From the NCBI GenBank assembly GCA_029259695.1, contig JAJDEQ010000205.1:1-64000 (forward strand): a stretch of DNA of 64,000 nucleotides. The letters are read 5' to 3'. Under the pieces are notes generated by a model that saw nothing but the letters and a program-made list of their open reading frames with translations, made no database searches and had not been told where the DNA came from. The position numbers and the translations under genes are program-made. Below are positions 41,351 through 52,454 of this stretch, piece by piece. This DNA is from Planctomycetota bacterium (GTDB lineage: Bacteria > Planctomycetota > B15-G4). Position 1 is the first letter of the stretch; every line of letters begins with the position of its first letter.

Positions 41351-42913
41351 ATGGGCAAGCGCATCACGTGGATCGTCACGATCATCATCGTGGCGCTCAG
41401 TGCGCCGGCGGCCTCGCAGTGCACGAGCCAGGAGCTCCTCGGCACGGGGCTCGCGGCGGACGACTGGTTCGGCTTCGGCATGACCATGCGCGGCGACATG
41501 CTCGTGGTGGGCGCGCCACAGCACGACGTCGGCTCGGTCGATCGCGGCGCGGCCTACGTGTTCCTGCGCGGCGCCACGTGGGAACAGGACGCCAAGATCG
41601 TGCCCGGCCCCGGCGGCACCCGCTTCGGCACCGAACTGGACACCGACGGCGGGCGCATCATCGGCAGCGACACCGGTCGCATCCTCGTCTACGTCGACAC
41701 GATCAACGGCTGGGAACTGGAAGCGACACTGGCCGAACCGCCGGGCTTCGACTGCCCCGGGAGCTGCACCCTGATCGCGCCCGTCGCCATCGACGGCGAC
41801 GTGCTCGCCATCGGCTCGCCCAACGAGGACTTCGAGGACGACGACGACCTGGGCGCCGTGCACATCTACCGGCGCGACATCCCCACCGGTGACTGGCTCG
41901 AAGAGGCGGTCCTGGTGCCCACCCTCGACGGCGCCAACGCGCGCTTCGGCTCCTCGGTGGACCTGCAGGGCAACGTGCTCGTGGCCGGCTCGATCCACGG
42001 CAAGGCGGGCGGCCTCGAGACGGGCAACGCCTACGTGTTCCGTTACGACCCCGTCCGCGGTCAATGGGATCAGGAACAGAAGCTCACGCCCGGCCTGCCC
42101 ATCTCCGACGCCTGGATGGGCGTCAGCGTCGCCCTCGACGGGAACGTGGCGGTGGTCGGCGCGCGCAACGACGACACCGCGGGCACCGCGGCCGGATCGG
42201 CCTTCGTCTTCCGGGACTCGGGCACCACCTGGGTCCGCGAGCAGCGTCTCGCGCCGGGCGACACGGCGGCGATCGACTTCTTCGGTGATCACGTGGCGGT
42301 GAGCGGCGACACGGTCGTGGTGGGCTCCATCGGCAATGACGCGGCGGGCTTCAACGGCGGCGCGGCGTACGTCTTCCGCGACCACGGCGGCACCTGGACC
42401 GAAGAAGCCCAGCTGCACTTCGGCGTGCCCGCAAGTGGCATCGCCTTCGGTCAGTCGGTGGCCGTGGCCGGGGACACCGTGGCGGCCGGCGCCTACGCGG
42501 GCAGCACGGGTACCGCCCGGGTGTTCACCGAACTGATCGGCCCGTCCACCTGGAGCGACCTCGGCGGCGCGCTGAACGGCGCCGCGGGCACACCGCAGTT
42601 GCGCGGCATCGGCGTCCCCTGCGACGGCGCCGACCTGGGGCTCGAGCTGAGCGCCGCGGCACCCACCAGCATGGCCTGGCTGGTCGTGGGGGTCGGCGTG
42701 CTCAACGCGTCCTTCAAGGGCGGCACCCTCGTGCCCACGGCGGACATCGTCATCGGCTCGGTCGGCACCGGTCCCGGCAGCTTCACCGTGGCAGCCCCCT
42801 GGCCCGCCGGCGCCTTCCCCGGCACGTCGTTCGTGTTCCAGTGGTGGATCGCCGACGGCGCGGGCCCCGTGGGCTTCGCGGCCAGCAACGCCGTGAGCAT
42901 CGCCACGCCCTGA
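41351..42913 (+). CDS. secreted FG-GAP beta-propeller with conserved C-terminal domain
   Basis: The ATG at 41351 follows GGAGG and gives 520 aa with a signal peptide (ITWIVTIIIVALSAPAASQ). Blades read FGFGMTMRGDMLVVGAPQ, GAAYVFLRG, FGSSVDLQGNVLVAGS, and VSVALDGNVAVVGA, the FG-GAP type seen in integrin-like and lectin-like secreted proteins. The final ~115 residues carry the shared domain (VVGVGVLNASFKGGTLVP, FVFQWWIAD, GFAASNAV). Confidence 0.85.
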   Translation: MGKRITWIVTIIIVALSAPAASQCTSQELLGTGLAADDWFGFGMTMRGDMLVVGAPQHDVGSVDRGAAYVFLRGATWEQDAKIVPGPGGTRFGTELDTDGGRIIGSDTGRILVYVDTINGWELEATLAEPPGFDCPGSCTLIAPVAIDGDVLAIGSPNEDFEDDDDLGAVHIYRRDIPTGDWLEEAVLVPTLDGANARFGSSVDLQGNVLVAGSIHGKAGGLETGNAYVFRYDPVRGQWDQEQKLTPGLPISDAWMGVSVALDGNVAVVGARNDDTAGTAAGSAFVFRDSGTTWVREQRLAPGDTAAIDFFGDHVAVSGDTVVVGSIGNDAAGFNGGAAYVFRDHGGTWTEEAQLHFGVPASGIAFGQSVAVAGDTVAAGAYAGSTGTARVFTELIGPSTWSDLGGALNGAAGTPQLRGIGVPCDGADLGLELSAAAPTSMAWLVVGVGVLNASFKGGTLVPTADIVIGSVGTGPGSFTVAAPWPAGAFPGTSFVFQWWIADGAGPVGFAASNAVSIATP

Positions 42914-43326
42914 GGCGCTCGCGGTAACACGTCGAGCGGCGCGCGTGCAGACCTCCGCGGTCCGCGCCGCGTGCATGCTCCCGTCCCGCGCCGCGCGTGC
43001 AGTCTCTGCATTGTGTGCAGGCTTGCCCGCCGCGAGCGTTCATGAAGACGAGCCGCGTCCGGTGCCGTGGGGGCGGCGATCGAACACGGCTCGTCGACAA
43101 AACCAGACGCGGGTCGGGACCACCAAGCTCCCGGCCCACGTCAGTGCGGGGGGAGTCAGGCGGTGACGCGGGGCAGCAGCCAGGTGAGGGCCATGAACAG
43201 CGTGGTGAACGTCGAGATGGGTCCGTCGTGGGCTTGGCTGAGTTTGATCAGGAGCAGCATCGTGGCCTGCTTTCGGAGCAGCCGGGCTCGCCGCGGCGAG
43301 AGCTGCGAAGGGCGCCTGGGACGAGC

Positions 43327-43401
43327 AACGCCCGCCGCCAGGGATCGGGGTGGCGGCGGGCGTTGTCGAAGAACCGGGAGGACACAACCATGAAGAGCGA
43401 G
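43327..43401 (+). repeat. hairpin-SD-ATG element, copy 1
   Basis: A perfect 14-bp stem is formed by arms 43327-43340 (AACGCCCGCCGCCA) and 43351-43364 with a 10-nt loop. It is followed by GTCGAAGAACCGGGAGGAC, then ACAACCATGAAGAGCGAG. The second copy differs at one stem pair in a compensatory manner. Confidence 0.6.
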
Positions 43402-43652
43402 CCGTCTTCGCGCCGTGGAGCGGAGGAGAGAGAGCTCGTTGCCGAGCGGGCGCGAGTCCTGCGGGCTCATCCACCAACGCGCCCTCGGGCCGCGAGGTCC
43501 GCAGGGATTCACGCCGAAACCTTCGGGGAGTGCCCGGGTGGCCTACCGGCTCCGGGCGGCCGCGTCGACCTCCGTGGGCTCAACGCGCGGCTAGCCGCGA
43601 CGACTCCGTCGGCCCGGGGGCCGGTGGTCGCACGCGACTGAACGCAACGAGC

Positions 43653-43726
43653 AGCGCCCGCCGCCAGGAGTCAGTGGCGACGGGCGCTGTCGAAAAACCG
43701 GGAGGACACAACCATGAAGAGCGAGC
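43653..43726 (+). repeat. hairpin-SD-ATG element, copy 2
   Basis: Arms 43653-43666 and 43675-43688 form the same stem as copy 1, with one C-A mismatch. A G-C pair (43654/43687) replaces the A-T pair of copy 1, a compensatory change. CGAAAAACCGGGAGGACAC and ACCATGAAGAGCGAG follow, nearly identical to copy 1. Confidence 0.6.
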
Positions 43727-43969
43727 TCGCGGGGCGCCTGGGAGCGGGAGGGGCGTGCTCGTTACCGAGCTGGGCGCCTCCTGCGGGCTCGATCAACAAC
43801 GCGCCCTCGGTCCGAGCACTCCGCAGGAATTCCGATCGGGAATTCTCGCGCCGCACCCGGCCCCTCCGCACCGGCAGTGCGCAGGCGACCGTCGCCCGGG
43901 CCGCTGTCGCTCAGGTCAGCCGCGCAGAGCACGCCGGGTGCTGCCGGCGAGAGCCGCAGGGCCCCAGGA

Positions 43970-45664
43970 TCAGCGCGGGCCCAGGGCCCGTTCGATGCGC
44001 TGCGCCACCTCGTGGGCGTCGAGCACCGAGTTCTCGACGGCGGGCAGGGCCCAGTTGTCCTGGTTCACGAAGTGGATCCGGTCGCCCAGGGGACGGCGCA
44101 GGCGTTCGGCGTCGCCCTGGGCGATGAAGCCCGGCCGCGCGATGGGCACGGCGTGGCCCCAGCGGGTGAGGCGCACCTGGCGCACGGCGTCGTGGGGCAC
44201 GTCGAGCAGGCCGAGGATCGTGCGGATTTGCGGCACGAGCCGTTCCAGCTGGGCCTCGTAACCCTCGAGCAACAGCAGCGCCCGGGCGGCCGGGAACGGC
44301 AGCGGCCAGTACAGCGTGAGCACGCTGCGACCGCCGGGGTTCTGGTCGGTGTAGTCGCCGCGCAGCACGTCGACCACCGGGCGTTCGGTGAGCAGGTCGC
44401 CCGGGTCCATGGGGAAGCTGTCGTCGCCGATCAGGAACACGTCGAACAGGTCCTTCTCGACGGGCGCGTCGAGCAGCACGTTGGCCACCAGGTAGGTGGC
44501 CTCCTCCAGGCCCTCGATCGCGCCGAGCTTCTCGGGGTCGAGCGTGTCGAGGTCGCGCAGGATGTGCTTGACGATGTGCTTGCTGCCGGCCATGACCACG
44601 TGGCGCGCATGCAACGAGCGCACCTCGTTGCGTGCGTCGACGCTGGTCACGAGTGCGCCGTCGTCCACGAGCCGCACGTCGACCACCCGGCTACCGGCAC
44701 GCAGGTGGGGACGGCTCGCGGGGTCGGCCTCGTCCAACGGCAGCAACCGATCGTGGAGCGCCTGGGCCATGAATGCGTTGCCGCCCGGGAACACCCAGCG
44801 CCCGTATTCCTCCGCCGCGACGAAGTTCCACCCGGCCGCGGCCGAGATCTCGTCCATGCCCGCACAGAACGACGAGTAGAAGTAGGCCTGCACGCCGGCC
44901 GCGAGCAGCGGCGTCAGCGGCATGCCCATCTGTTGCTCGACGTCCTGGCGGAAACTCACGCCGTCGAGCGCGAGCACTCGTTGGGCCGCAGCCGGGTCGT
45001 CGGGCAGCGGGATCTCGGGGTACGCGTCACCCGCCATGCGGCGCACGACGCGCGCATACGCTTCGACCGCGCGCTGCTCGGACGCCGGCAGACCGCGCCC
45101 GCTCCAGAACTCGTCCAGGATCTTGCCGCCCACTTCCATCGGGTCGGGCGGCCCGCTCTCCACGAACACGCGGTCCAGTCCCAGCTCGGTGTAGAACTGC
45201 TCCAGGAACGAGTCCTCGTCGGGCCAGATGACGTAGGCGCTGCCGAGCGAGAAGGGGATGCCCGACCACGACTCGCCCTGGGCGCTGCCGCCGAAGCGAT
45301 CGCGGAACTCGAACACGACCGGGTTCCGATCGCGCAGCAGGTAGGCGGTCGCCAGGCCCGAGAGCCCGCCGCCCACGACGGCCACGTCCACGAACTCCGA
45401 TGGCGGCGGCGGATCCGCCGGCTGGAAGAAGTGGAACGGGATGGCGGGATCGCGGTAGGCGTCACCGGTGTAGCCGCGCGCGAAGGGCAGCCCGTCCACC
45501 ACGATCGAATCCGGTGAGTCGGGCAGGACCAGCAGCGGGGCTCCCGAGCCCGTCGCCTCCAACTCGCGGGCACGCCCGGCCGCGGCGAGCAGCCGCTTGT
45601 TGCCGAGCATGCCGATCGCCAGCGCGCCGAGCCCGCCCTGCAGGAACTTGCGACGGGTTGTCAT
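43970..45664 (-). CDS. Tat-exported FAD-dependent oxidoreductase
   Basis: The ATG at 45664 gives 564 aa beginning MTTRRKFLQGGLGALAIGML, a twin-arginine signal. The FAD-binding Rossmann motif is VDVAVVGGGLSGLATAYLL, followed by VVFEFRDRFGGSAQG, as in amine oxidase/phytoene desaturase-type flavoproteins. The C-terminal GDRIHFVNQDNWALPAVENSVLDAHEVAQRI segment closes the FAD site. It is probably folded and loaded with FAD before export. The substrate is unknown. Upstream frame extension to 46123 is rejected because the Tat signal fixes the start. Confidence 0.85.
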   Translation of the reverse strand: MTTRRKFLQGGLGALAIGMLGNKRLLAAAGRARELEATGSGAPLLVLPDSPDSIVVDGLPFARGYTGDAYRDPAIPFHFFQPADPPPPSEFVDVAVVGGGLSGLATAYLLRDRNPVVFEFRDRFGGSAQGESWSGIPFSLGSAYVIWPDEDSFLEQFYTELGLDRVFVESGPPDPMEVGGKILDEFWSGRGLPASEQRAVEAYARVVRRMAGDAYPEIPLPDDPAAAQRVLALDGVSFRQDVEQQMGMPLTPLLAAGVQAYFYSSFCAGMDEISAAAGWNFVAAEEYGRWVFPGGNAFMAQALHDRLLPLDEADPASRPHLRAGSRVVDVRLVDDGALVTSVDARNEVRSLHARHVVMAGSKHIVKHILRDLDTLDPEKLGAIEGLEEATYLVANVLLDAPVEKDLFDVFLIGDDSFPMDPGDLLTERPVVDVLRGDYTDQNPGGRSVLTLYWPLPFPAARALLLLEGYEAQLERLVPQIRTILGLLDVPHDAVRQVRLTRWGHAVPIARPGFIAQGDAERLRRPLGDRIHFVNQDNWALPAVENSVLDAHEVAQRIERALGPR

Positions 45665-46064
45665 TCTTGTCTCCTCGGCGTGGCGCGGGCGGTCCAACGC
45701 GATTCTAGTCCGATCGCTCGGCAGCCGTGGACGCCGACCACGGGGAGGCGTGACCCACCCCGATCCCCAGCCGACCCCGCCTGGTTCCGCCGCTCGGGCC
45801 GCGCTCCGCCGCAGCCGACCCGCTTGGTTCCGCCGCTCGGCCCGCGTTCGGCCCGCGCTCGGCTCGCAGCCGGTCCTCAGCCGTCCGCCTGAATCCGTCA
45901 CACGGTCCGCGGCGAAATGCCCAATTCCCAGTCGGGAAGCCCGGACGCCGATGAAGAGACGAGGCGGCGGAGCGGCCCAGCGAGTTCTCCCTTGCACCGC
46001 CGCTCTCCGCCTGACGATGATCTCCTCGATCCCTTCACGCCCACCCAGGCTGTTTCCCTCTGTC
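45665..46064. other. intergenic with a tandem ~44-bp duplication
   Basis: Near 45768-45860 the sequence AGCCGACCCGC, TGGTTCCGCCGCTCGG and CCGCG occurs twice in tandem with small changes. The rest carries only short frames with no recognisable domain. It is the divergent promoter region of the Tat flavoprotein and the gene at 46065. Confidence 0.5.
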
Positions 46065-46481
46065 ATGAACGACGTCCAGGACAAGACCGCATTCCCCAGC
46101 CGGGCCCTGCGGGCCATCTCCATCCGCGAGCAGGTCGAGGCGTTGCTGCGGCCCTACCTCGAGGAGTTCGTCGAGACGATCCGCGAACTCGACATGCACC
46201 AGCGCACCTACGGCGGCGCCTGGCTGCTGGGCGTGCGCAGCACCGATCGCCCGGGCGATGCGAGTGACTACTCGCGCCTCGAGTTCGAGATCGCCGTGGA
46301 CCCCGACGGCGACAAGGTCGACGTGGCCTGCAAGGCGACCACCTTCGGGCGCGATCACGAGACGCAGCACGAGTCCGTGGCCGTGGACGAGGCCGGCCTG
46401 CGCAAGCTCGGAGACTTCTTCGAGACCGCCTTCCTGTTGTTCGCAAGCCGTTACTACGAGCGCGCCCTGCGTCCGGACTGA
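46065..46481 (+). CDS. hypothetical soluble protein, 138 aa
   Basis: Begins MNDVQDKTAFPSRALRAISI. Helical N-terminal half (EALLRPYLEEFVETIRELDMH), then beta-rich DYSRLEFEIAVDPDGDKVDVACKAT and a C-terminal helix ending YYERALRPD. No motif or family is recognised. It lies 57 bp upstream of the epimerase gene on the same strand and may be co-transcribed with it. Confidence 0.55.
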   Translation: MNDVQDKTAFPSRALRAISIREQVEALLRPYLEEFVETIRELDMHQRTYGGAWLLGVRSTDRPGDASDYSRLEFEIAVDPDGDKVDVACKATTFGRDHETQHESVAVDEAGLRKLGDFFETAFLLFASRYYERALRPD

Positions 46482-46538
46482 GCGACCCGTCGGGCCGCGG
46501 GATCAGAGCGTGCCGATCGTCGGAAGAGGAGCAGAGCG

Positions 46539-47420
46539 TTGAACGTCCTCGTGGCAGGTGGTTCGGGTTTCATCGGCCGGCGTCTGGTGGACGCGCTCGC
46601 CGACCGGGGCGACCAGGTGACCGTGATCTCCCGCGATCCCGCGGGTGCCGCGCAACACGCGCGCAACGGCGTCACCTTCCGCGGCTGGTTGCCCCCGCTC
46701 GACGGCTACGACGGCGTGGTGAACCTCTCCGGTGCCGGCATCTTCGACAAGCGCTGGAGCAGCAGCTACCGCACCGCGATCCGCGAGAGCCGCATCAGCA
46801 CCACCAAGCGCATCGTGCAGGCGATCCTCGCGGCCGACGACCCGCCGCGCGTGCTGGTCAACGGCTCCGCCATCGGCTTCTACGGAAGTCGCGGCGAGGA
46901 GCAACTCCCCGAGAGCGCCAGTCCCGGACGCGACTTCCTGGCCGACGTGTGCCAGGCCTGGGAGGCCGAAGCAACCAAGGCGCCGGTGCGCACGGTCATG
47001 TTGCGCACGGGTGTGGTGCTCGGGAACGGCGGCGGCGCGCTGGCCGAGATGCTGCCGCCCTTCAAGCTGGGACTCGGCGGCCCCATCGGCTCGGGCAAGG
47101 CCTGGTTCTCGTGGGTGCACATCGACGACATGGTCGGCCTGATCCTGTTCGCCCTGGACAACGAACAGGTGCAGGGGCCGATGAACTGCACCTCGCCCGG
47201 CGTGGTCACGAACAAGGTCTACACCAAGGCCCTGGGGGCCGCGATCAAGCGGCCCACCGTGTTCCCCATTCCACCTCTGGCGCTGAAGTTGAAGCTGGGC
47301 GGCGTGGCCGAGGTGCTCACCGGCAGCCAGCGCTGCGTGCCCGAGACGGCTCAGTCCGCCGGCTACGCGTTCAAGTTCCCGGAGATCGGCCCGGCCCTCA
47401 CGGATCTGCTCGGAAGCTGA
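46539..47420 (+). CDS. TIGR01777 family (SDR39U1/YfcH-like) epimerase
   Basis: The 293-aa protein uses a TTG start preceded by AGAGGAGC. The NAD(P)-binding motif is VLVAGGSGFIGRRLVDAL. It also has GYDGVVNLSGAGIFDKRW, VLVNGSAIGFYGSRGEEQL and FSWVHIDDMVGLILFAL, all features of the TIGR01777 extended-SDR family. The family is linked to nucleotide-sugar or unknown chemistry, and the substrate is not established. Confidence 0.9.
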   Translation: MNVLVAGGSGFIGRRLVDALADRGDQVTVISRDPAGAAQHARNGVTFRGWLPPLDGYDGVVNLSGAGIFDKRWSSSYRTAIRESRISTTKRIVQAILAADDPPRVLVNGSAIGFYGSRGEEQLPESASPGRDFLADVCQAWEAEATKAPVRTVMLRTGVVLGNGGGALAEMLPPFKLGLGGPIGSGKAWFSWVHIDDMVGLILFALDNEQVQGPMNCTSPGVVTNKVYTKALGAAIKRPTVFPIPPLALKLKLGGVAEVLTGSQRCVPETAQSAGYAFKFPEIGPALTDLLGS

Positions 47421-47555
47421 CCGCGCGCGCCGGCCGCGGGGGAACGCGAAGGCGCTGTGGAGGACACGCCTCCGGGATCGGTGCCCCGGAGCGTTCTCCG
47501 GCAGCGCCGGTCGTCGCGCATCCGCCGGGGTGTTTCCGGCGAAGATCGGGTCATC

Positions 47556-48316
<761 letters not shown>

Positions 48317-48320
<4 letters not shown>

Positions 48321-51300
48321 GCGCCGGCCGCTCCGGCGCGCGAACGGTCCTGGGCGTGCTGCTCGCCGACGCGCGGCGGCACGCGCTCCAGACCGCCACC
48401 ACCCTGCTCGGGGTCGCCGTGGGCGTGGCCGTGGTGGTCGCCATCCACCTGTCGAGCGAAGCGGCCCAGGCCAGCTTCACCAACACCTACGGCACCCTGG
48501 CCGGCGCCGCCACCCACCAGCTCACGGCGGTGGAGCCGATCCCCGCCGCCCGGCTGGGCGAACTGCTCGCGGCCGAAACGGTCCGTGCGGCTCAGCCGGT
48601 GGTGGAGACCACCGTGATCGTCGCCGAGCCGCTCGACGACGGACCCCGCGTGATCCGCGTGCTCGGTCTCGACCCGTTCCTGTCGCCGCCATTCCTCGGT
48701 GCGTGGACCAACATCACCCCCGATGATGCCGCGCCGGGCGACGACAGCAGCCGCGCCACCGAACGCGCGGCGGCACTGTTCGAACGCGTGCTGATCGAAC
48801 CACGACTCGCGCTGCTGCCCGCGCCCGACCTGCTGCGCCTGGGTCTGCCTCCCGGCGGCGGCGAGTTGCGAGTGCGCGGCCCGCGGAGCGAGACGCAACT
48901 CCGCTGTGAACCCCTGCCCGGCGACTGGGAAGGAGGCGGCATGCCCGTGGCGCTGATGGACATCGCGTCGGCCCAGGAAGTGCTCGAGCTCGGCGACGGC
49001 GTGCTGCGTTTCGACCTGGTGCTCGAGGGCCCGGGCGACGACGACGAGCTCGTCGCCGCGGTCCCGCTGCAGCCGGGCGAAGTGCTCGAACGCCCCGCCC
49101 GGCGCGGCGAGCGGGCCGGCACGCTCACCCGCGCCTTCCGCGCCAACCTGCTCGCGCTGGGCTTCCTGGCGGTGCTGGTCGGATCGTTCCTGGCCTTCAA
49201 CATGGCCCAGTTCGCGGTCACCCGGCGGCGGACGCTGTTCGGCAAGCTGCGCTGCCTGGGCTGCTCGGCCCAGGCCCTGCTCATCGCGGTCCTGGGCGAG
49301 GCGGCGGTGGTCGGCGCCATCGGCGGCGTGCTGGGCGTGATCGGCGGTCGGCTGCTGGCCAACGTGATGGTCGTGCACGTGGCCGGCACGGTGAGCACGC
49401 TCTACGGCTACATCGAGACGCCCGTGCCGGAGCTCGACGGGCTGACCGCCCTGGGCGGCATCGCGCTCGCCATCGGCGCCAGCGTCCTGGCGAGCTGGGC
49501 CCCGGCCCGTTCGGCGGCGCGCACCCCACCCATCCTGGTGGCCGGCGGCGTCATGCGCGAACCCGTCGCGCGCGCGCGCGTGCCACTGCTCTTCGCCGTG
49601 CTGGCCGGGTTGCTGCTGCTGCCCCCGGTGGGCGGGCTGGTGCTCCCGGCGCTCTCCGTGCTGTGCCTGCTGCTCGCCGTGGCGACGTTCATCCCGTTGC
49701 TGCTGGGCTGGATCGTGCGCCGGCCGCCGCCGGGCAGCACCGTCCTGGCCCTGGCCCTGGGACGCCTGCGTCGTTCCCTGGCGCGCACCGGCGCCACCGC
49801 CGGCGCCCTGGTCATGCCGATCGCGATGACACTCGGCATCGTGATCATGGTCGGCTCGATGCAACGCGAGATCGTGAACTGGGTGCAGGCCACGATCGGC
49901 GCCGACGTGTACATCAAGCCCGTGATGCAGGAACTGGCGCCGTGGACGGTGCGACTGGACGACGAACTCGTCGACAGCCTGGAGACCTGGCCCGGCGTCG
50001 AGCGCGTCGACTTCCTGCGCGGCGTGGAGCAGCGACAGGGCGACCGCTCGTTCTTCGTGGCCGGCGCACGCATCACGGCGCTCGAGCAACGCGCCAGCCT
50101 GCGCATCCTGGAAGGCGACCCCGACACGACCATGCAGCGCGTGCGCGACGGCGACGTCCTGATCAGCGAACCGCTCCACCGCAAGTCCGGCCTGGGACCC
50201 GGCGACCAGCTCACGCTCCAGGGTCGCGACGGTGAACGGCAACTCACGATCGCCGCCGTGTTCCAGGACTTCTCGTTCGATCGGGGCTACTGCCTGATGA
50301 ACGAACCGCTGTTCCTCTCCCTGTACGGCGACGTCCCCGTGCGCAACGCCGCGCTGCTGCTGGAGCCTGGTGTCAGCGCCGGCGCCGTGGCCGAGGCGCT
50401 CTCCCGGCGCTTCCCCGAAGCCGAGTTCAGCACCGTCGACCAGCTCTTCGAACGCATCATGGAGGCCTTCGACAACACCTTCCGCATCACGTACGCGTTG
50501 CAGGGCATCTCCACTACGCTGGCGCTGATCGGCGTGCTCACCGGGCTGCTGTGCCTGCACCTCGAGCGGCGACACGAGTTGGGCGTGCTGCGCGCGCTCG
50601 GCGCCACCCGGCGCACGGTGGGTCAGTTGTTGCTGACCGAGGCCCTGGTGATCGTGCTGCTGGACGCGATCGTGGCGATCCCCGTGGGGCTCCTGCTCTC
50701 GTGGATCCTGATCGCCGTGGTGAACACCCGTTCGTTCGGCTGGACGTTCCCCATGACGATCGATCTGCCCACCATGGGCGAGGTGTTGCTGCTGGCCGTG
50801 ACGGCGGCGCTGATCGCGGGCATCATCCCGTGGTTGCTGGTGCGCCGGGCGCGCATCGCGCAACTGCTGGGCAGCACCGCAGCGGTGCTCGTGGCCGTCG
50901 TGGGCCTCGGCTTCCCGCTCGGCGCGCAGCAGACCGTGGCGACGGGCGTGGTGCGGTCGGCGACCGGCGCCCCATCCGCCGGGTTCCCGCAGCTGCCGGT
51001 CGTGGCTGCAACTCACTCCACTCCGATCGGGCCGAACCCGGTGCAGGTCGCAGCGGGAGCGGTGCGCGACCCGACCATGGCGGGCCAGACGATCGACGAG
51101 CGCGGGTTCGTGCGCACGGGACCCGGTCGCCCGATCGTGTTGCCGCGCGACCACGGCAGCCACCCCGACACGCGCACCGAGTGGTGGTATCTCACCGGGC
51201 CGTTGCACGCCGAGGACGGCAGCCTGTTCGGTTTCCAGGCCACGTGGTTCCGCCGCGCCGTGGTGGCGCGCACGGCGGAGCGGTCGTCTCCGCTGGCAAC

Positions 51301-52168
51301 CCGGGACGTGATGCTCTTCCACGGCGCCCTGACCGACGTCGGCGCGGGGCGGATCCGCTTCACTGAGCAGGCGAGCCGGGCCTACCCGCCGTGGGCCCGG
51401 GCCGCGGTCGACGGACTCGACGTGTCCCTGCTCGGACACCGCCTCGTGGCCGACGACGAAGACGCCTCCCGGGCCACGCTCGACTTCCACGCCGGCGACG
51501 CGCAGCTGTCCCTGCAACTCCGCCTGGACGCCACCGAGCCCCTGCTCCACGGCGCCGAGCCGGGCTACAGCATCAAGGGTCACGAGCCGGGCCAGGCATC
51601 CTGGTACTACAGCCTGCCGCGCATCGCCGTGCACGGAGTGCTGCGGCGGCCGGACCAGCCCGCCGTCGCCGTGACCGGCAACGCCTGGATGGACCACGAG
51701 TTCGGTTCATCCATGTTGGCGCGCGACCAGGTCGGCTGGGACTGGTTCTCGGTCCCGCTCGACGACGGTACCGAGCTGATGCTGTTCCACCTGCGGCTCG
51801 ACGACGGCTCGGTGGACAGCACCAGCAGCGGCACGCTGCGCGCCCCGGACGGCACGCGCCGGCACCTCGCGCGCGAAGACTTCGAGCTGCAGGTGACGCA
51901 GCGCTGGACCAGTCCCCACACGGACGTGAGCTACCCGGCCGGCTGGGTGCTGCGCCTGCCGGACGAGTCCCTGGAACTCCGCATCACACCGGTGGTCGCG
52001 GATCAGGAACTGCGTACGCCGGGCTCGACGGCGGTCACCTACTGGGAGGGTCTGTGCCGCTTCAGCGGCACGCGCGACGCCGGAACAGCACGCGAACGGC
52101 CGGTCGAAGGCCTCGGCTATGTCGAACTGGTGGGCTACTCGGGCGCGGCGATCAGCGAGCGTTTCTGA
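48317..52168 (+). CDS. FtsX-type permease fused to an AttH/CrtC-like domain
   Basis: The protein has 1283 aa. Residues 1 to ~850 form a double FtsX/MacB permease: an N-terminal TM (TTLLGVAVGVAVVVAIHL), a large periplasmic domain, TM blocks near 275-410 and 430-510, a second periplasmic domain, and TMs up to ~850 (LRALGATRRTVGQLL is the typical coupling motif). After one more hydrophobic span, residues ~930-1283 form an AttH/CrtC-like lipocalin-type domain (TRTEWWYLTGPL, GNAWMDHEFGSS, WDWFSVPLDDGTELMLF). In AttEFGH-type systems permease and AttH are separate genes, so this is a natural fusion. It likely moves a lipophilic molecule across the envelope (inference). Confidence 0.85.
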
Positions 52169-52454
52169 GGACTGCCCATCGCGCCCGCGGGCAACGTCCC
52201 GTGAGCGACCTCTGCGTACCTCTCCGGCAGGGAATCCGACGGCGCGCTCTCGTGACTTGCAGGTCGCTTTGAACGCGCCGCGCCGCGCGCTCCGTCGCCC
52301 GGCTGGCATAGCGGGAACGTGGTATCTTTGAAAGTTCATCCGCCTGCCGATAACCACCAGGGACAGCCCCGGCAGCCGACCGCCATCGGGCAGCCTGTCA
52401 CCGACCGGCTGCGTCCGCGCGACCCCGCACCTCAGATCCCCGATACGCCATCAC

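Larger units (their letters stand above)
42914..43969. other. about 1 kb non-coding stretch with a duplicated hairpin element
   Basis: No frame here has a recognisable domain. It contains GC-rich short repeats (CGCGCCGCGCGTGCAG-like near 42950-43010) and a partial tandem duplication of about 330 bp. Each unit starts with a hairpin and a ribosome-site-like sequence followed by ATGAAGAGCGAG. The following ORFs (43390-43641 and 43714-44127) show no protein-like conservation and are not called. Confidence 0.5.

Noticed and set aside
43390..44127. ORFs after the two hairpin elements as proteins
   Set aside because: The translations diverge after the first codons and are low-complexity; conservation is at RNA/DNA level only.
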